Assembly (NCBI GenBank): GCA_964473365.1
Contig: CAYYOV010000006.1
Location: forward strand, 31,763-95,762
Reading direction: 5' to 3'
DNA: 64,000 nucleotides
Source: 2-02-FULL-55-14 sp964473365
GTDB lineage: Bacteria; Bacteroidota; Ignavibacteria; UBA10030
Shown here: piece by piece, positions 59,997 to 64,000 of the stretch
Layout: each line of letters begins with the position of its first letter
Numbering within the stretch: position 1 is the stretch's first letter
Program-made: the position numbers and the translations under genes
Notes under the pieces: generated by a model
Database searches by the model: none
What the model was told of the DNA's origin: nothing
Seen by the model: only the letters and a program-made list of their open reading frames with translations

Positions 59997-60025
59997 AATT
60001 TAGGTCTTCGCGCAATCCGAATCAA
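59997..60025 (-). promoter_or_regulatory. Promoter for the six-gene Ton operon
   Basis: On the minus strand, TTGATT (60025-60020), 17 bases, then TAAATT (60002-59997). Transcription would begin near 59990, giving a leader of about 65 bases before the ATG at 59924. It fits the TTG-N20-TAnnTT pattern. Confidence 0.6.
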
Positions 60026-60100
60026 GCGTCCCCAATGCATTGACGAGAAACCAGCGATTTTGTGCCATTTGGATGGGCAGAGGGATCCCCGAAATGATGA

Positions 60101-60123
60101 AGGCCCTCCTGATGGGAGGGCCT
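60101..60123 (-). terminator. Hairpin terminator after the DEAD-box helicase gene
   Basis: AGGCCCTCC at 60101-60109 pairs perfectly with GGAGGGCCT at 60115-60123 across five bases. On the minus strand it is followed by TCATCATTTCGG, a weak T-run. It lies 34 bases past the helicase stop. Confidence 0.65.
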
Positions 60124-60157
60124 CCTCGGACCTGCGACTGCTTCTCCGTCTGCTCTA

Positions 60158-61378
60158 TTAGCGGCGCCGCCGACGCATACCCGTGATCATGCTGCGTCCG
60201 CCCTTCGACCTCCAAACGGTCCGTTTCTCCAACTTTCCGGAGGGAACGTCAGGATGTTCAGACTGGGTAATGGATGAGCGGATGATCCCTTCGATCGCCC
60301 GGACATCTTTCCCCTGTTCCGGTGTGGCAATTGAGACGGCGTGTCCGACAGCCCCGGCCCGGCCTGCTCTGCCGATGCGGTGGACATAGTTCTCCGGATC
60401 GTCCGGAAGGTCGTAGTTAATGACAAGTTCGATCCCTTTGACGTCGATGCCCCGGGCCGCGATATCGGTGGCGACCAGGATCCGGTACTTGCCGGAGCGG
60501 AATCCTTCGAGGGCTTCCTTCCGCTGGCTCAACGTGCGATCGGCGTGGATCTGTGCGGCCGAATGACCGGCCTTCTTTAGTTGCTGCGCGATCTTGTGAG
60601 CTCCCCTCTTCGTGCGACTGAAGAGGAGGATCGGGCCGTGATACTGAGCCAGGAGCTTGGCCAGCAGGGCGCTCTTCGCTTCCCTCGGAACGACAAAGAC
60701 CTCCTGCGACACCGTTTCTGCGGCCGTGCCGGCCGGGGCGATCTCCGTTCGCACGGGCAGTTTCATGTGCTGCGCCGCGATCCGCACGATGTCATCGGGC
60801 ATGGTGGCCGAGAAGAGCATCGTATGCCGTTCCTTCGGCACCGTCCGGAGGATCTGTTCGATCTGCGGTCCGAAGCCGATATCGAGCATGCGATCGGCCT
60901 CGTCGAGTATGAGAATGCGGGTATCGTCGAGCTTCACCGTCCGATGTTCGAGATGGTCGATGAGCCGTCCTGGCGTCGCGACGATGATGCGCGGATGCTT
61001 GCGCATCGCGTCGAGCTGCGGACGCATCGATTCGCCGCCGATAAGGACCGCGGTCGCCATTTGTTGCGAAGAGGCCAGCTTGTGAACGGTGGCGTGGACC
61101 TGCAGCGCCAGCTCACGGGTCGGGACGAGGATCAGTCCGATCCCCTTCGTCTGGGCGAGGTGTTGAATGAGAGGGACGGCGAACGCAAGCGTCTTGCCGG
61201 TCCCGGTCTGGGCGATACCGATGATATCCTGGCCCGCGATGCCGATGGGAATGGCCTTGCGTTGGATGGGTGTCGGCTCGGTGTAGCCCAGACGTTCGAT
61301 GGCCTCCAAGATGCCCGGCGCAATGCCGAGGCCAAAGAAGCCGTTGGATACATGTTCCATAATACTGCTTTCAGACAT
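60158..61378 (-). CDS. DEAD-box ATP-dependent RNA helicase
   Basis: The 406-residue protein has all conserved helicase motifs: the Q motif region (FFGLGIAPGILEAIERLGY, PTPIQRKAIP), AQTGTGKT, PTRELALQ, TPGRLIDHL, LDEADRMLDIGF, SATMP, LLFSRTKRGAHKIA, VATDIAARGID and HRIGRAGRAG. The C-terminal tail is short and basic. It is of the RhlE type by length and tail, but subfamily assignment by eye is unsafe. Roles include RNA unwinding in ribosome assembly or mRNA decay. MEHVS at 61360 is a possible alternative start. Confidence 0.88.
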   Translation of the reverse strand: MSESSIMEHVSNGFFGLGIAPGILEAIERLGYTEPTPIQRKAIPIGIAGQDIIGIAQTGTGKTLAFAVPLIQHLAQTKGIGLILVPTRELALQVHATVHKLASSQQMATAVLIGGESMRPQLDAMRKHPRIIVATPGRLIDHLEHRTVKLDDTRILILDEADRMLDIGFGPQIEQILRTVPKERHTMLFSATMPDDIVRIAAQHMKLPVRTEIAPAGTAAETVSQEVFVVPREAKSALLAKLLAQYHGPILLFSRTKRGAHKIAQQLKKAGHSAAQIHADRTLSQRKEALEGFRSGKYRILVATDIAARGIDVKGIELVINYDLPDDPENYVHRIGRAGRAGAVGHAVSIATPEQGKDVRAIEGIIRSSITQSEHPDVPSGKLEKRTVWRSKGGRSMITGMRRRRR

Positions 61379-61493
61379 ACTGCTATGTGATTGGTACGAC
61401 CGGGATCGGGATTTTCCGGAAACCCGGCAACAGTGGGAAAGCCCGGTCGGGACGACGACCCGTTGGGCTCAAACATTTCACGTCAGGGGTCCG

Positions 61494-64000
61494 CTAGGAC
61501 GCAACGCTCAGGAATTCCTGGATGCTGCGTACATCGAGCGTTCCGGCCTTCTGGCGCTCGATCCCTTTGACGGCCGTCGATGCGGCTGACAGGGTGGTGA
61601 CAACGGCGATCTTCTGTTCCAGACAGGCCCGGCCGATCGCGAATTCGTCGTATCGCGACTCTTCTCCGAGGGGTGTATTGATGACCATCTGGATCTCGCC
61701 GTTCTTGATCATATCGACGACGTTGGGCCGCCCCTCGTCGACTTTGTACACGCGATCGCTCTCGACACCGCGGTCATTCAGGAACCGTGCGGTCCCTTCC
61801 GTAGCGATGATCGAGAACCCGAGGCGTCGAAGGTCGCGCGCAATGCCGAGGGTCAGGTCCGTCTTGTCGCTATTGTTCAGGCTCATGAAGACGCGGCCTT
61901 CGACGGGGAGCGTGTTGCCCGCCGCCATCTGCGATTTGGCGATTGACGCGCCAAAATCCGGCGCGATGCCCATGACCTCACCCGTCGAGCGCATTTCCGG
62001 TCCGAGGAAGATTGGCACGCGCGGAAACTTGTTGAACGGGAAGACCGCTTCCTTCATCGAGATATGCGTCAAGCGCCGGAAGTCGTGTCCAAGCAGTCCA
62101 AGCTCTTTCAGGGTCTTGCCCCCCATGACCCTTGCCGCCACCTTGGCGAGGGGCAGGCCCGTCGCCTTGCTCACGAACGGCACGGTGCGCGAGGCGCGCG
62201 GGTTCACCTCGAGCACATAGACCACGCCGTCCTTCATCGCGAACTGGACGTTCATGAGTCCGATGACGTTCAACGCGCGTGCAAGCTTAACAGTCGCAGC
62301 GATGATCTCGTCAAGATTCTTCTTCGAGATCATGTACGGGGGAAGGACACACGCCGAATCGCCCGAATGGATGCCGGCCTCTTCGATATGTTCCATCACG
62401 CCGCCGATGACCACGTCGGTGCCGTCGGCAACGCAATCGACATCGTACTCGAAGGCGTCTTCCAAGAACCGGTCGACGAGCACCGGATGCTCGGGCGAGA
62501 CGTCGACTGCCCTCTTCATATACTCCCGGACCGCGTCCGTGTTGTAGCAGATCTCCATCGCCCGTCCGCCAAGGACGTATGACGGGCGCACGAGCACGGG
62601 GAACCCGATCCTCTCCGCCACCTGCACCGCCTGGTCGACCGAGGTGGCCGTACCGTATTCCGGATGGGGGATCTCCAGCTTGCGGAGAAGGGCGCCGAAG
62701 CGCTCGCGGTCCTCGGCCAGGTCGATCCCTTCGGGTGACGTTCCGAGGATCTTCACGCCGTTCGCCTCGAGCCCCTTCGCGATCTTCAACGGTGTCTGGC
62801 CGCCGAAGCTGACGATGACGCCGTCCGGTCGCTCATGGTCGCAGATGTTCAACACGTCCTCGAGCGTCAGCGGCTCGAAGTAGAGCTTGTCGGTCGTGTC
62901 GTAGTCGGTCGAGACCGTCTCGGGATTGCAGTTGATCATGATCGTCTCGATGCCCTCTTCCTCAAGGGCGTAGACGCCATGGACGCAGCAATAGTCGAAC
63001 TCGATCCCTTGCCCGATACGATTGGGTCCGCCGCCGAGAATGATGACCTTGCGCCGATCAGACCTGACCGACTCGTTCTCTTCGTCGTACGTCGAGTAAT
63101 GATATGGCGTATGCGCCTCGAACTCCGCCGCGCAGGTGTCAACGGTCTTGAACGACGGGAGGACCTTCAGGTGCTTGCGAAGGCTGCGCACCACGGCCTC
63201 CTTCGTCTCCCACAGGAACGCGAGCTGGCGGTCGGAGAACCCGTACTGCTTCGCCTTCCGCAGGTCATCCGCCGACACTGGCTTCATCCCTCCTGCACCC
63301 TCGGGCCGGAGCGTCCGAAGATGCTCCTCCATCTCGACGATCTGCCGGATGTTCTGGAGGAACCACGGGTCGATCTTCGTAACCTCGAACAGCTCTTCGT
63401 TCGAGAACCCGAGTTGCATCGCGATGCGAAGCATGAACACATTGTCCGGCTTCGGCATCTTGAGCCGATCGATCGACCTCCGGCGCCACTCGGTCCTCTG
63501 CTCATCGGTCAACAGCCGGACTTCCACGAGGTCCTTTCCGTCGGCACCCAGGCCGAAGCGCCCCTGCTCGAGCGACCGCAGGGCCTTCTGGAATGACTCC
63601 TTGAACGTGCGTCCGATGGCCATCGCCTCGCCGACCGACTTCATCTGCACGCCGAGCGTATCATCGACGCCTTTAAACTTCTCGAAGTCCCATCGGGGGA
63701 TCTTCGTGACCACATAATCGATCGTCGGCTCGAACGAGGCCGGCGTCAGCTTGGTGATGTCGTTCGGGATCTCGTCGAGCGTGTAGCCCACGGCGAGCTT
63801 CGCAGCGATCTTCGCGATCGGAAATCCGGTGGCTTTCGATGCGAGGGCCGACGAGCGCGAGACCCGCGGGTTCATTTCGATGACGATCATGCGGCCATCG
63901 GCAGGATTGACGGCGAACTGGATGTTCGAACCGCCCGTCTCGACGCCGATCTCGCGGATGACGGCGAACGACGCGTCGCGCATCACCTGGTATTCCTTGT
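61494..64000 (-). CDS. carB: Carbamoyl-phosphate synthase large subunit (partial, N-terminus outside window)
   Basis: About 835 codons of CarB are present; the frame stays open to the right edge. CarB makes carbamoyl phosphate from ammonia, bicarbonate and two ATP for pyrimidines and arginine. Visible are the end of the first ATP-grasp half (GVETGGSNIQFAVNP, VIEMNPRVSRSSALASKATG), the oligomerisation domain and the second half (ILGGGPNRIGQGIEFDYCC, VLVRPSYVLGGRAMEI, VLEVNPRASRTVPFVSKATG). The C-terminal allosteric MGS-like domain (RVFMSLNNSDK onward) follows. The first about 230 residues are missing from view. Confidence 0.95.
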   Translation of the reverse strand, partial: KEYQVMRDASFAVIREIGVETGGSNIQFAVNPADGRMIVIEMNPRVSRSSALASKATGFPIAKIAAKLAVGYTLDEIPNDITKLTPASFEPTIDYVVTKIPRWDFEKFKGVDDTLGVQMKSVGEAMAIGRTFKESFQKALRSLEQGRFGLGADGKDLVEVRLLTDEQRTEWRRRSIDRLKMPKPDNVFMLRIAMQLGFSNEELFEVTKIDPWFLQNIRQIVEMEEHLRTLRPEGAGGMKPVSADDLRKAKQYGFSDRQLAFLWETKEAVVRSLRKHLKVLPSFKTVDTCAAEFEAHTPYHYSTYDEENESVRSDRRKVIILGGGPNRIGQGIEFDYCCVHGVYALEEEGIETIMINCNPETVSTDYDTTDKLYFEPLTLEDVLNICDHERPDGVIVSFGGQTPLKIAKGLEANGVKILGTSPEGIDLAEDRERFGALLRKLEIPHPEYGTATSVDQAVQVAERIGFPVLVRPSYVLGGRAMEICYNTDAVREYMKRAVDVSPEHPVLVDRFLEDAFEYDVDCVADGTDVVIGGVMEHIEEAGIHSGDSACVLPPYMISKKNLDEIIAATVKLARALNVIGLMNVQFAMKDGVVYVLEVNPRASRTVPFVSKATGLPLAKVAARVMGGKTLKELGLLGHDFRRLTHISMKEAVFPFNKFPRVPIFLGPEMRSTGEVMGIAPDFGASIAKSQMAAGNTLPVEGRVFMSLNNSDKTDLTLGIARDLRRLGFSIIATEGTARFLNDRGVESDRVYKVDEGRPNVVDMIKNGEIQMVINTPLGEESRYDEFAIGRACLEQKIAVVTTLSAASTAVKGIERQKAGTLDVRSIQEFLSVAS

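Noticed and set aside
1..64000. CRISPR arrays, insertion sequences, prophage, tRNA and rRNA genes
   Set aside because: I looked in every intergenic gap and saw no spaced repeats, transposase or integrase genes, cloverleaf-like sequence or rRNA. The gaps are short and accounted for by terminators and promoters.

Overview
The window is a dense, G+C-rich stretch of bacterial chromosome, with 58 intact or edge-truncated protein genes, one broken gene, no rRNA or tRNA gene and no insertion sequence or CRISPR array that I can see. Several markers point to the Bacteroidota/Chlorobiota/Ignavibacteriota side of the FCB group: a PorQ-type outer-membrane protein, the alternative GlmU-like sugar nucleotidyltransferase, a GWxTD-domain protein, a bacterial geranylgeranylglyceryl-phosphate synthase homologue, KorA/KorB 2-oxoglutarate:ferredoxin oxidoreductase, and nine putative promoters of the form TTG-N20-TAnnTT, which resembles the Bacteroidota TAnnTTTG box. 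I would not name a genus.

Layout. 1-2771 (+): end of prs, then rplY, pth and the rpsF-rpsR-rplI ribosomal set. 3066-5969 (+): korA-korB behind its own promoter. 6037-11643 (+): nrnA, pepA, a GWxTD protein, pdxA and ftsE, tightly packed. 11716-16787 (-): pfkA-qor-aat-purC-mrp-nifU, read from a clear promoter at 16835-16863. 16952-25498 (-): rpmE, then alternative glmU, rsmB, a secreted DUF1028 protein, kbl, a membrane acyltransferase, rmuC and an internally duplicated membrane protein. 25595-27285 (+): porQ and a frameshifted TauE/SafE gene. 27292-33843 (-): AMMECR1, MEMO1, DUF2520, enoyl-CoA hydratase, glyS, a TPR protein and a ZIP transporter. 33946-38787 (+): glmM, dprA, DUF3109 and rpoN. 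38980-44389 (-): two pairs of envelope genes. 44618-52489 (+): icd, clpS, alaS, a GGGP synthase homologue, gmhA, a polyprenyl glycosylphosphotransferase and a small membrane protein. 52613-59924 (-): a six-gene Ton-type operon (large TPR protein, beta-barrel, SPOR protein, ExbB, ExbD, TonB). 60158-64000 (-): a DEAD-box helicase and carB, which runs off the right edge.

How the genes fit together. Most are housekeeping genes (translation, purine, pyrimidine and PLP synthesis, glycolysis, TCA cycle). aat and clpS supply two parts of a bacterial N-degron pathway. gmhA, glmM, the alternative GlmU and the sugar-phosphate transferase supply envelope sugars. PorQ, two further barrel-like proteins, several TPR proteins and the Ton operon make up a large envelope component.

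The most interesting signals are: the Ton operon, whose plug-less barrel starts with a TonB-box-like stretch and whose leader carries repeated TTGCTTAAA elements; -10 boxes lying 5-7 bases before start codons that lack Shine-Dalgarno sequences (likely leaderless mRNAs); a sigma-54-like element just upstream of the DUF3109-rpoN pair; and the 130-residue duplicated membrane protein. I did not find a self-contained novel defence or mobile system.
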